From Christensenella sp. UBA3944 (lineage in GTDB: Bacteria > Bacillota > Clostridia > Christensenellales > DTU072): 18,256 nt of DNA. The stretch lies in the NCBI GenBank assembly GCA_002385605.1, contig DGDU01000043.1, positions 1-18,256 of the forward strand, read 5' to 3'. Position 1 is the stretch's first letter. The number at the start of each line of letters is the position of its first letter. Shown here piece by piece: positions 6,184-15,875 of the stretch. Made by a program: the position numbers and the translations under genes. Below the pieces are notes generated by a model. It saw nothing but the letters and a program-made list of their open reading frames with translations. It ran no database searches and was not told the origin of the DNA.

Positions 6184-6711
6184 ATGCGTGCTACAGGTAT
6201 TGTAAGAAGGATCGATGAGTTGGGCAGAGTGGTTATACCCAAAGAGATACGGAGGACGATGAGGATAAGAGAGGGCGAGGAGCTGGAGGTGTTCACCGGC
6301 GACGACGACTCCCTCATACTCAAAAAGTATTCGGCCGTAAAGGAGTTTTCTAACTTCGCCGCCGAGTACGCGAGCTCGGTATATCTTTCGACGGGATATA
6401 CCACCCTCGTTTTCGATATGGACAACCTTGTTGCCGTAAGCGGCGACATCAAGCTCTATAAGACGGGGGCGGCGATAAGCTATAAGCTGGAGAAAGTATT
6501 GGAGGAGAGAAAGCCCGTGCTGCTTTCGGCAAGGGAACTTATAAGCCTTTGCGGCGAGGATGTATCCGGCCTAGGCGGCATGGCGATAGCGCCCATAATA
6601 AGCGCGGGTGATGTAATGGGCGCTCTGGTGGTGGTATCAGCCAAAGAGCTAGGCGATGTCGCCCTTAAGTTAGCTACCATCGGCGCCAGCTTCCTCTCTA
6701 CCCAGCTCTGA
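6184..6711 (+). CDS. spoVT: Stage V sporulation transcriptional regulator SpoVT
   Basis: SpoVT is an AbrB-family DNA-binding protein made in the forespore. It adjusts SigG-dependent genes, and so spore coat, resistance and germination. This copy has 175 residues (178 in Bacillus subtilis). Residues 1-50 form the swapped-hairpin AbrB domain, with the hallmark MRATGIVRRIDELGRVVIPKEIRR at its start, although the full domain is longer than I quote. The rest is the GAF-like C-terminal domain (for example GAAISYKL and GDVMGALVVVS) that mediates tetramer formation. AAGGAG at 6173-6178 sets the start. It heads a run with the spoVB-type and mazG genes, the same order as spoVT-yabM-yabN in Bacillus. 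Its TGA stop is followed with no gap by the TTG start of the next gene in the same frame. Confidence 0.96.
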   Translation: MRATGIVRRIDELGRVVIPKEIRRTMRIREGEELEVFTGDDDSLILKKYSAVKEFSNFAAEYASSVYLSTGYTTLVFDMDNLVAVSGDIKLYKTGAAISYKLEKVLEERKPVLLSARELISLCGEDVSGLGGMAIAPIISAGDVMGALVVVSAKELGDVALKLATIGASFLSTQL

Positions 6712-8277
6712 TTGAAAAAAACAATCTGGAAGGGCGCGGGCCTTCTGGCCTTCGCCACTTTTTTTGCCAAGATAATAGGGGCTTTGTACCGCATACCGCT
6801 CACGAACATTCTGGGCGCCGAGGGCATGGGCGTGTATCAGCTGATCTTCCCCATTTATTCGCTGCTGCTCTCGACCTCATCGGGGGCCTTGCCCATAGCC
6901 GTGTCTATGCTGGTAAGCTCCCGCCTCGCGAGGGGTGAACGGGAAGAGGCCTTAAAAATTGTAAAAAACGCCATGTCCGCCCTGCTGATTACGGGCATAA
7001 TCCTTACTTTTATTTTGGTTGTTTTGTCGGGGACGCTTGGGAAGCTTCAAGGTTCGACGGAAACCCGCTTAGGGTATCTGGGGATAGCCCCCGCCATTTT
7101 TTTTGTTTCGGGCATAGCTGTCTTTCGAGGATGGTTTCAGGGTAACGGCATACTTGCGCCCTCGGCGTTTTCGCAGATAAGCGAGGCCATCGTAAAGCTG
7201 GGCGTAGGGCTTACCCTTGCCGCCATACTTATGCGCTACGGCATTGCCTGGGCGGTTTTCGGGGCTATGACAGGCGTAACCCTCTCCGAACTTGTGACCT
7301 TTGTAATGCTGTACATTATGTACAGACAGAAAAACCCCCGTTTGAACTTATCTTTAGATTTCAAAAACTCGAGGCAAAACTATAAAGAAATAACCCGCCT
7401 TACCATACCGATGACGCTAGGCAACATCATTTTGCCCATAGTGCAGATGATAGACAGCTTTCTGGTGGTTAACATCCTGTCGCGGGCTGTGCCGGGGCCT
7501 TCGGCTGTGGCAAGCTACGGCTTGCTGACCGGCCCCGTCAACTCGCTTATAAACCTGCCCGTCGTAATCGGGCTGTCCCTCGGCGTCGCCGTTATACCGC
7601 AGATAACAAAAAACAAAGAGGAGCGCGACATTTCCGCCATCAAGCAAAAGAGCGATACCGCCTTTAAGCTTTCGCTGGTTATAGGCGCGCCCTTTGCCTT
7701 CACATACTTCGCCCTATCGGAAGGTATCATAAAGCTGCTGTACCCCGCCTTTACGGCGGCGCAGATTGCCGAAACCTCGATGCTACTAAGGATAAGCTGC
7801 TTTTCGGTTATAGCCATGTCGGCGCAGCAGATTTATACCTCGATTCTTCAGGGGCTGGGCAGCATCTACAAGCCCGTGAAAAATATGGCGATAGGGGCGG
7901 GCATAAAAATCATCCTGAACATCGCCTTAATGCCCGTTATTGGAATCGCCGGGGTGGCGGCGGCTTCGGTCGCCTGCTTTACGGCAACCGCCGTTTTGAA
8001 TATCATTCAGGTGCGGTCGCTGATAGGCAAAAGCGCCAACCTCCTTAAAAATAGTGGCGTTATCCTTCTTAGCGGTGTTATAATGGGTGCGGCAATATTT
8101 GCTATCGGTTACTTTACGACGGGCTGGGCGCTGCCCTTTGTCACCGCCGTGGTTGGCGCGGCGTTATATCTCGCTATGCTTCTTGCCTTCAGGGTGTTCA
8201 GCCGCGACGAGCTCGCGGGCCTGCCGCTAGGGGGGAAGCTGGTGGCCATAACCGACAAAATTTTCACCAGAGGATAA
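6712..8277 (+). CDS. yabM: SpoVB/YabM-type polysaccharide or lipid II flippase family protein
   Basis: This 521-residue polytopic membrane protein of the MOP flippase superfamily (SpoVB / MurJ-like) should have about 14 helices. The N terminus carries the family-typical IIGALYRIPLTNILGAEG motif (about 21-38), followed by MGVYQLIFPIYSLLLSTSSG. SpoVB is needed for spore cortex synthesis, and relatives move lipid-linked peptidoglycan or polysaccharide precursors across the membrane; which substrate applies here cannot be told from sequence. The start is a TTG (6712) directly after the TGA of spoVT, in the same frame and with no clear Shine-Dalgarno. Translation presumably depends on termination and restart by ribosomes leaving spoVT. 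No upstream ATG is available and the first residues (MKKTIWKGAGLLA) are family-like, so the TTG is well supported. Confidence 0.92.
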   Translation: MKKTIWKGAGLLAFATFFAKIIGALYRIPLTNILGAEGMGVYQLIFPIYSLLLSTSSGALPIAVSMLVSSRLARGEREEALKIVKNAMSALLITGIILTFILVVLSGTLGKLQGSTETRLGYLGIAPAIFFVSGIAVFRGWFQGNGILAPSAFSQISEAIVKLGVGLTLAAILMRYGIAWAVFGAMTGVTLSELVTFVMLYIMYRQKNPRLNLSLDFKNSRQNYKEITRLTIPMTLGNIILPIVQMIDSFLVVNILSRAVPGPSAVASYGLLTGPVNSLINLPVVIGLSLGVAVIPQITKNKEERDISAIKQKSDTAFKLSLVIGAPFAFTYFALSEGIIKLLYPAFTAAQIAETSMLLRISCFSVIAMSAQQIYTSILQGLGSIYKPVKNMAIGAGIKIILNIALMPVIGIAGVAAASVACFTATAVLNIIQVRSLIGKSANLLKNSGVILLSGVIMGAAIFAIGYFTTGWALPFVTAVVGAALYLAMLLAFRVFSRDELAGLPLGGKLVAITDKIFTRG

Positions 8278-8281
8278 ATAA

Positions 8282-9316
8282 ATGGACTTTTCACCTCTCG
8301 CGGGCGACTCTTACGCCCAAATAACCGCCTCAAAATTTCTCGAGCGCAAAATAAACAGCTTCGACAGCAATATCCCCACCGTAATCTATAACATTCCGGA
8401 GGGCGGTTTCGACGCCGTAAAGAAAAAGGCTTTGGATTACTTCGGCGCCGAGGCCGATGTCGTTTGCGACGGCGGCGTACATAAGCTCGCCGAGGCCGAA
8501 AAGGCGGATACGCTTGTAATAAAGCCTCTCCCTTATATAGAAAGAAGCCGCTTCGGTTTCGGCGACCTCGTCGAGATTATCAGGCGGCTACGCGACCCCG
8601 ACGGCTGCCCTTGGGACAGGGCGCAGACATACGAAAGCATCCGCCCCTGCGCAATAGAGGAGGCCTACGAGCTTGTCGAGGCTGCCTCGCTTAAAGACAG
8701 GGATAAAATTCTGGAAGAAAGCGGCGATGTCGTGCTTCAGGGCTTGTTTTACGCCTCGATTGCCGAGGACGAAGGCGATTTTACCTTTAATGATATGATT
8801 TCGGCTCTTGCCCATAAGTTAGTAACCAGACACACTCATATATTCGGCTCGAATAAGGCCGAAAACGCCGACCAGGCTTTGGGCTTTTGGGAAAAGGCAA
8901 AGGCCAAAGAAAAGGGGCAGGCGGGCATTGCCGACAAGCTGGACAGCATCCCCAAGACCTTTACCGCCCTTATGCGGGCGATGAAGGCTCAAAAGATTAT
9001 TAAAAAGACGGGCTTCGACTTCCCCAATACCAAAGAGGCTTTGGACAAGGTTAAGGAGGAGATTTCCGAGTTTGAAAACGCCGTGGATAACCTCGAGGAG
9101 GAGGCGGGCGACCTGCTTTTCTCGGCGGTAAACCTTTTAAGAATGTACGGCATAGACCCCGAAATCGCGCTAAACAACACCACCGACAAGTTCATACGCA
9201 GGTTTTTGTATGTCGACAAAAAGGCAAAAGAGACGGGCATACCTTTGGAAGAGTGCGGCCTCGAGCGTATGGAAGGGTGGTATCAGGAATATAAAAGGCT
9301 TTACGAAAAACAATGA
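8282..9316 (+). CDS. mazG: MazG nucleotide pyrophosphohydrolase with truncated methylase remnant (YabN-like)
   Basis: The C-terminal 250 residues are a full double MazG protein, which hydrolyses nucleoside triphosphates to monophosphates and pyrophosphate. The first MazG unit has CPWD (109-112), the EEAYE metal motif (126-130) and EESGD (145-149); the second has EEISEF (259-264) and EEAGD (273-277). In Bacillus YabN, about 490 residues, a complete tetrapyrrole (SAM-dependent) methylase domain precedes this. Here only about 85 residues remain in front of MazG. They look like the last part of that domain: a VIYNIP strand at 34-39, then a region ending in ADTLVIKPLPYIERSRFGF. The SAM-binding glycine motif is absent. 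AGAGGA at 8269-8274 sets the ATG at 8282, so the short form is the likely product rather than a misread start. The stop overlaps the next gene by four bases. Confidence 0.93.
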   Translation: MDFSPLAGDSYAQITASKFLERKINSFDSNIPTVIYNIPEGGFDAVKKKALDYFGAEADVVCDGGVHKLAEAEKADTLVIKPLPYIERSRFGFGDLVEIIRRLRDPDGCPWDRAQTYESIRPCAIEEAYELVEAASLKDRDKILEESGDVVLQGLFYASIAEDEGDFTFNDMISALAHKLVTRHTHIFGSNKAENADQALGFWEKAKAKEKGQAGIADKLDSIPKTFTALMRAMKAQKIIKKTGFDFPNTKEALDKVKEEISEFENAVDNLEEEAGDLLFSAVNLLRMYGIDPEIALNNTTDKFIRRFLYVDKKAKETGIPLEECGLERMEGWYQEYKRLYEKQ

Positions 9317-10236
9317 AGCTTGGGAGATTCGAATTAAAACATGGCCTCATCCTGCCGCCGATTGCGGGCTACAGCGATGTGGGAATGCGTATGCTTTGTA
9401 TAAGGTACGGCGCCGAGCTTACCTTTACCGAAATGGTGAGCGCCAAGGGTTTGGTGTACGGCAACGAGAACACCAGGGAGCTTCTTATTACCCACGAAAC
9501 CGAGAAAATAAAGGCCGTACAGCTTTTCGGCAGGGAAGAGGGCTTTATCGCGAGGGCCGTACAGCTGGAGCCCCTTAAGAAATTCGATATTATAGATATT
9601 AATTTCGGCTGTCCCGTCCACAAGATTGTAAAGTCGGGAGAGGGCAGCGCCCTTATGAAGGAGCCCGAACAGGTTTACAAAATAATAAAATACGCAGTAG
9701 AAGCCGCCGAGGGGAGGCTTGTAACGGGCAAAATCCGCGCGGGGTGGTCTAAAGACTTCCGCAACGCAGTCGAGGTCGCACTTGCCATACAAGAGGGCGG
9801 CGGGGCTATGGTAACCGTGCACGGCAGGACGAGGGATATGCTTTATTCGGGCTTTGCCGACCCCGGGATAATAAAGGAAGTTAAAGACAGCCTCAAAATT
9901 CCCGTAGTCGCCAACGGCGACATAGCGGACAGGGAAAGCTACCTTAGGATGCTTTCGGCTACGGGGGCGGACGGGGTGGCTATCGGAAGGGGCGCCATCG
10001 GAAGGCCGTATGTGTTCAGTGAGGTTTTGGGGAAAACAGTGGAATACGACATCGGGGAGCTTCTTCGCGAGCACATAGAGGAGCTTCTTAAGTATTACCC
10101 CGAAAGGGTTGTGGTAAATAACATAAAAAAGCACGCCGCGTTTTATGTTAAGGGCAGAAAGGGGGCAAAACAGATAAAAGAAAGCGTTTTGCGGGCTGCT
10201 ACGGTAAAAGAGGTGCTTGATAGTTTTGCCGTCTAA
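9313..10236 (+). CDS. dusB: tRNA-dihydrouridine synthase (DusB family)
   Basis: This 307-residue FMN- and NADPH-dependent enzyme reduces specific uridines in the tRNA D-loop to dihydrouridine. The TIM-barrel motifs are in order: PPIAGYSDV near the start, the catalytic cysteine in INFGCPVHKIVKSGEGSAL (C100), VHGRTR (169-174), NGDI (201-204) and the FMN-phosphate site GRGAIGRP (225-232). A typical Dus motif reads NMGCP, and F replaces M here. The length is slightly below the usual 320-340. The start codon overlaps the mazG stop (ATGA), so translation is coupled; no Shine-Dalgarno is evident. I see no hairpin terminator after the stop before the pgk promoter begins. Confidence 0.95.
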   Translation: MKLGRFELKHGLILPPIAGYSDVGMRMLCIRYGAELTFTEMVSAKGLVYGNENTRELLITHETEKIKAVQLFGREEGFIARAVQLEPLKKFDIIDINFGCPVHKIVKSGEGSALMKEPEQVYKIIKYAVEAAEGRLVTGKIRAGWSKDFRNAVEVALAIQEGGGAMVTVHGRTRDMLYSGFADPGIIKEVKDSLKIPVVANGDIADRESYLRMLSATGADGVAIGRGAIGRPYVFSEVLGKTVEYDIGELLREHIEELLKYYPERVVVNNIKKHAAFYVKGRKGAKQIKESVLRAATVKEVLDSFAV

Positions 10237-10280
10237 TTACATAAATTCAGGCAAAATCTTTCATTATTTGGTAAATATTG

Positions 10281-10309
10281 TTGCCCCGCAGGGCTCAAAG
10301 TGGTATAAT
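10281..10309 (+). promoter_or_regulatory. Extended -10 promoter for the glycolytic genes
   Basis: TTGCCC (10281-10286) and TATAAT (10304-10309) are separated by 17 bases, with TGG before the -10 giving an extended TGN element. The spacer holds a short inverted repeat (GCCC CGCA GGGC) that could be incidental. The -10 is 38 bases before the pgk ATG. Confidence 0.8.
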
Positions 10310-10347
10310 TCACTTAGTTTCGAAAATATTACTCTAAGGAGGCCGAT

Positions 10348-11535
10348 ATGAACAAAAAAACCATCAGGGATGTCGATGTAAAAGGCAAAAAATGCCTTGT
10401 GCGCGTCGACTTCAATGTTCCCATGGCGGACGGCGTGATAACCGACCTTAACAGGATTTACGGCGCTATACCCACCATCAAATATCTTTGCGACCAGGGC
10501 GCAAAAGTCATACTTTGCTCTCACATGGGCAGGCCCAAGGGCGAATTCAATATGAAGTACAGCCTTCGCCCCGTAGCCGAAAAGCTTTCGGAGCTTCTCG
10601 GTAAAGAGGTCACCTTCGCCGCTGATGTAATCGGCGAGGACGCCAAAGCCAAGGTTGCCGCCTGCAAGGACGGCGAGATAGTCCTTCTCGAAAACCTGCG
10701 CTTCCACAAAGAAGAAGAAAAGAACGACGAGGCCTTCTGCAAGGCGCTTTCGGAGTTCTGCGATATATATGTAAACGACGCTTTCGGTACCGCCCACAGG
10801 GCACACGCCTCGACGGCGGGTATTGTTCAGTACGGCTTTGCCAAGACCGCCGTGGCCGGCTTCCTTATCGGCAAAGAGCTTGAAATAATGGGCGGCGCCC
10901 TCGAAAACCCCGCCCGCCCCTTCGTCGCCATACTTGGCGGCGCCAAGGTTAGCGACAAGATTGGCGTTATAAACAACCTGCTTGAAAAAGTTGACACCCT
11001 CATTATAGGCGGCGCCATGGCCTACACCTTCGAGGCCGCCAAAGGCGTAAACATCGGCGATTCGCTTTGCGAAAAAGACAAAATCGACCTCGCCAAAGAG
11101 CTTCTCGCCAAGGCTAAAGCCCGCAATGTTAACCTTCTTCTTCCCATAGACACCGTTGTTGCCGACCAATTCTCCAACGACGCCAACAGCAAGGTTGTCG
11201 AAGGCGACATCGAAGCAGGCTGGCAGGGCCTCGACATCGGCCCCAAGACCCGCGAGCTGTTCGCGAGCGCGGTTAAGGCCGCAAAGACCGTCATCTGGAA
11301 CGGCCCCATGGGCGTTTTCGAGATGGAGAAGTTCGCTGAAGGCACCAAGGCGGTTGCCAAGGCTCTCGCCGAGTCCGACGCCATAACCATTATCGGCGGC
11401 GGCGACAGCGCGGCAGCTGTGCAACAGCTCGGGTTCGCCGACAAGATGACCCACATTTCGACGGGCGGCGGCGCTTCGCTTGAGTTCCTGGAAGGCCTCG
11501 AGCTTCCCGGCGTGGCTTGCCTGAACGACAAATAA
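10348..11535 (+). CDS. pgk: Phosphoglycerate kinase
   Basis: Phosphoglycerate kinase transfers the phosphate of 1,3-bisphosphoglycerate to ADP, giving the first ATP of lower glycolysis in the cytoplasm. The product has 395 residues, the normal length. The N-terminal substrate domain shows VRVDFNVP (18-25) and SHMGRPKG (58-65). The nucleotide domain shows [10 protein letters not shown] in the middle, GGGDS (350-354) and [13 protein letters not shown] close to the end. AAGGAGG at 10336-10342 is a strong ribosome binding site. It is followed by tpiA after 75 bases, with no terminator seen between them. Unlike many Firmicutes, no cggR or gapA lies directly upstream; the promoter before pgk is its own. 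Confidence 0.98.
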   Translation: MNKKTIRDVDVKGKKCLVRVDFNVPMADGVITDLNRIYGAIPTIKYLCDQGAKVILCSHMGRPKGEFNMKYSLRPVAEKLSELLGKEVTFAADVIGEDAKAKVAACKDGEIVLLENLRFHKEEEKNDEAFCKALSEFCDIYVNDAFGTAHRAHASTAGIVQYGFAKTAVAGFLIGKELEIMGGALENPARPFVAILGGAKVSDKIGVINNLLEKVDTLIIGGAMAYTFEAAKGVNIGDSLCEKDKIDLAKELLAKAKARNVNLLLPIDTVVADQFSNDANSKVVEGDIEAGWQGLDIGPKTRELFASAVKAAKTVIWNGPMGVFEMEKFAEGTKAVAKALAESDAITIIGGGDSAAAVQQLGFADKMTHISTGGGASLEFLEGLELPGVACLNDK

Positions 11536-11610
11536 GCCAGGGATCCATTTATTTGCATATACAGGTTAAAGGCGGAAAATTATAATATAAATTTATTAGA
11601 GGAGAACGAA

Positions 11611-12363
11611 ATGAAAAGAAAAATCATAGCTGGCAACTGGAAAATGAATAACAACAACGCTCAGACCAAAGAACTTATCAAGCAGATAGCGCCCCTCGTG
11701 AAGGACGCCAAGTGCGAAGTCGTTGTTTGTGTTCCGTTTACCGATCTTGACGCGGCCCGCCGCGCCGTTCGCGGTACCAATATAAAGCTTGGCGCGCAGA
11801 ATGTTCACTGGGCGCCCAAGGGAGCCTTCACGGGCGAGATAAGCGCCGAAATGCTCCTCGAGCAGAAGGTTCAGTATGTTATAGTTGGCCACAGCGAGAG
11901 AAGGCAATACTTCGGCGAAACCGACGAGTCCGTAAACGCCAGAGCCAAAGCCGCTATAGCCGCGGGGCTTAAGGTTATAATCTGCGTCGGCGAAACCCTC
12001 GAGGAGAGGGAAGCCGGCAAGACCACCGAGGTCGTTGTTCGCCAGACCAACGCCGCTCTCAAGGGCTTCGAGAAGATCGACCTCAAGAAGGTTGTTATAG
12101 CTTACGAGCCCGTTTGGGCAATCGGCACGGGCAGGACCGCCACCTCGCAGGATGCCAACGACACCATAGCCATCATCCGCAAGGCCGTTCGCAAGCTGTA
12201 CGGCAAAACCGCGGCCAACGCCATGCGCATTCAGTACGGCGGCAGCATGAACGCAAAGAACGCGGCAGAGCTTCTCGCCATGCCCGAAATCGACGGCGGC
12301 CTCATAGGCGGCGCCTCCCTTAAAGCCGAGGACTTCGCGGTTATCGTAAACAGCGCGAAGTAA
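11611..12363 (+). CDS. tpiA: Triosephosphate isomerase
   Basis: Triosephosphate isomerase interconverts dihydroxyacetone phosphate and glyceraldehyde 3-phosphate. The 250-residue protein is full length, with the catalytic residues in place: K11 in AGNWKMN, H94 in VGHSERR and E166 in AYEPVWAIGTG, the last followed by the flexible loop 6. The phosphate-binding YGGSM (209-213) and GGASL are also present. AGAGGAG at 11598-11604 is a good ribosome binding site. The 75-base gap after pgk is AT-rich and holds a TATAAT at 11581-11586 without a convincing -35 at the right distance, so an extra promoter is possible but not shown. Confidence 0.98.
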   Translation: MKRKIIAGNWKMNNNNAQTKELIKQIAPLVKDAKCEVVVCVPFTDLDAARRAVRGTNIKLGAQNVHWAPKGAFTGEISAEMLLEQKVQYVIVGHSERRQYFGETDESVNARAKAAIAAGLKVIICVGETLEEREAGKTTEVVVRQTNAALKGFEKIDLKKVVIAYEPVWAIGTGRTATSQDANDTIAIIRKAVRKLYGKTAANAMRIQYGGSMNAKNAAELLAMPEIDGGLIGGASLKAEDFAVIVNSAK

Positions 12364-12413
12364 ACGGCTTTGCCGGGCGAAGCTCATGCGCCCTATTCGT
12401 TATAGCGATTAAT

Positions 12414-12458
12414 AACCGGGGCGGGTCTTCCGTGAATTAGGAACCCGCCCGCTCGGTT
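12414..12458 (+). other. Strong GC-rich hairpin between tpiA and gpmI
   Basis: GGGCGGG (12419-12425) pairs with CCCGCCC (12444-12450). TTCC pairs with GGAA inside, and AACCG (12414-12418) pairs with CGGTT (12454-12458) outside, with small bulges. There is no T tract after it, so it is not a standard terminator. It could be a processing or stability element or a weak attenuator. Confidence 0.55.
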
Positions 12459-12530
12459 AATATGAAGATTTGCGCGCTATTGCGGCAACTGTAATACTCA
12501 ATCGACCAAATTACATAAGGTGAAATTTTT

Positions 12531-14060
12531 ATGTTTAACGCTTTAATTATCTTAGACGGCTTCGCTATAAGCGACGAGGTGTACGGCAACGCCATTAAGG
12601 CTTCGGGAATACCTTTTATTTCCTCGCTTATGGCGAAATATCCATATACCACCATAGGCGCAAGCGGGCTCGATGTCGGGCTTCCCAAAGGACAGATGGG
12701 CAACAGCGAGGTAGGGCACATCAATATAGGCGCAGGGCGCATCGTGTATCAGGAGCTTACCCGCATTACCAAGGATATAGAGGACGGCGAGTTCTTCAAA
12801 AATAAGTGCTTCCTGGACGCCGTGCAAAACGCCAAAAAGGACGGGCACGCTCTGCATGTGTTCGGGCTTTTGTCCGACGGCGGCGTGCACAGCCATATCG
12901 AGCATTTGTTTGCCCTCATAGAGCTTGCCAAACGCGAAGGCCTTAGCGATGTATATATCCATTGCTTTATGGACGGCAGGGATGTGCCTCCCACCAGCGG
13001 CGCGCATTTCCTAAAGCAGCTGCAAGATTATGTGGACAACGCCGGCATAGGCACCATAGCCTCGGTTATGGGCAGGTATTACGCCATGGACCGCGACAAC
13101 AGATGGGAGCGCGTCCAGAAGGCTTATGACGCCCTTACGATGGGCGAGGGTGAGGTTGCCCGCAACGCTGTCGAAGCGGCTACCCAGAGCTACGCTAAGG
13201 GCGTAACCGACGAGTTTATACTGCCCACCGTTATCTGCAAAGACGGCAAGCCCGTACGCAGGATACAAAAGGGTGACAGCATTATATTCTTTAACTTCCG
13301 CCCCGACAGGGCCAGGGAGATAACGAGGGCGTTGATAAAAGAGGACTTCACCGGCTTCGAGAGAAAGAGCGGCTTCCTTGCGCCCCATTATGTCGGGTTC
13401 ACCCAGTATGACGCAACCTTTAACGAGATTCACACGGCGTTTTTGCCCCAGAGCCTTACAAACAACCTCGGCCAGATATTCGCGCAGAAGGGGCTTAAAC
13501 AGCTTCGCATAGCCGAAACCGAAAAGTACGCCCATGTGACATTCTTCTTCAATTCGGGCGTCGAGGCCCCCAACCCCGGAGAGGACAGGGTGCTTATACC
13601 CTCGCCCAAGGTTGCGACCTACGACCTTAAGCCCGAGATGAGCGCCTACGAGGTAACCGACAAAGCGATAGAGCTTGTAAAGTCGGGCAAGTACGATGTC
13701 ATGATCCTTAACTACGCAAACTGCGACATGGTAGGGCATACGGGCGTGTTTGACGCCGCCGTAAAAGCGGTTACCGCCGTGGATGGCTGCCTCAAGAGGC
13801 TTATTGAGGCCATTCAGTCGGTGGGCGGGCAGGCCATAGTTACCGCCGACCACGGCAACGCAGACAAGATGATGGAGGCCGACGGCAGCCCCTTCACCGC
13901 GCACACCACCAACCCCGTGCCTTTTATCGTCGTAAAAGAGGGCGATTTCAAATTGGCCGAAGGCGGAATTCTTGCCGATGTCGCGCCCACCCTTCTAGAT
14001 ATGATGGGCATCGAAAAGCCCGCCGAGATGGAAGGCAAGAGCCTTATCGTCAAGTCGTAA
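12531..14060 (+). CDS. gpmI: 2,3-bisphosphoglycerate-independent phosphoglycerate mutase
   Basis: GpmI interconverts 3- and 2-phosphoglycerate without a bisphosphoglycerate cofactor, using two manganese ions. The protein has 509 residues, the usual length. It belongs to the alkaline-phosphatase superfamily: the first metal aspartate is D9 in ILDGF, the phosphorylated serine is S59 in GNSEVGH, and later metal ligands sit in NCDMVGHTG and TADHGNAD. The inserted transferase domain lies between about 80 and 310 (for example SDGGVHSH and FMDGRDVPP). AAGGTGA at 12517-12523 is the ribosome binding site. The 167-base gap after tpiA contains a GC-rich hairpin and only a weak promoter-like pair (TTGCGC 12470-12475, TAATAC 12492-12497), so it may share the pgk transcript or have its own. 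Enolase is not downstream. Confidence 0.98.
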   Translation: MFNALIILDGFAISDEVYGNAIKASGIPFISSLMAKYPYTTIGASGLDVGLPKGQMGNSEVGHINIGAGRIVYQELTRITKDIEDGEFFKNKCFLDAVQNAKKDGHALHVFGLLSDGGVHSHIEHLFALIELAKREGLSDVYIHCFMDGRDVPPTSGAHFLKQLQDYVDNAGIGTIASVMGRYYAMDRDNRWERVQKAYDALTMGEGEVARNAVEAATQSYAKGVTDEFILPTVICKDGKPVRRIQKGDSIIFFNFRPDRAREITRALIKEDFTGFERKSGFLAPHYVGFTQYDATFNEIHTAFLPQSLTNNLGQIFAQKGLKQLRIAETEKYAHVTFFFNSGVEAPNPGEDRVLIPSPKVATYDLKPEMSAYEVTDKAIELVKSGKYDVMILNYANCDMVGHTGVFDAAVKAVTAVDGCLKRLIEAIQSVGGQAIVTADHGNADKMMEADGSPFTAHTTNPVPFIVVKEGDFKLAEGGILADVAPTLLDMMGIEKPAEMEGKSLIVKS

Positions 14061-14098
14061 AACTGTTAAAGGGGCGGGCCTATTCTTTGCAATCGGGC

Positions 14099-15802
<1,704 letters not shown>

Positions 15803-15875
15803 CCGCCTTTCCGGGCATAATAAATACATTGGGGGTTAATATTGGAAGCGGGAAACCCGTTTTCGGAGTTTGATG

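Noticed and set aside
6709..6711. TGA as a sense codon (alternative genetic code)
   Set aside because: TGA also ends the cotransporter, the condensation-like gene, luxS, mazG and ktrA at family-typical positions, so it is used as a normal stop here.
10264..11454. 396-codon minus-strand open frame opposite pgk
   Set aside because: Long antisense frames are common opposite GC-rich codon-biased genes. The plus strand encodes an unmistakable phosphoglycerate kinase, and the antisense frame also crosses its promoter.
13011..13904. 297-codon minus-strand open frame opposite gpmI
   Set aside because: Shadow of a full-length, motif-complete gpmI, with no upstream signals.
15848..15863. CGGG-AAA-CCCG followed by TTTT before ktrB as a terminator
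   Set aside because: The stem is only four pairs with a three-base loop and a short T run, too weak to call.
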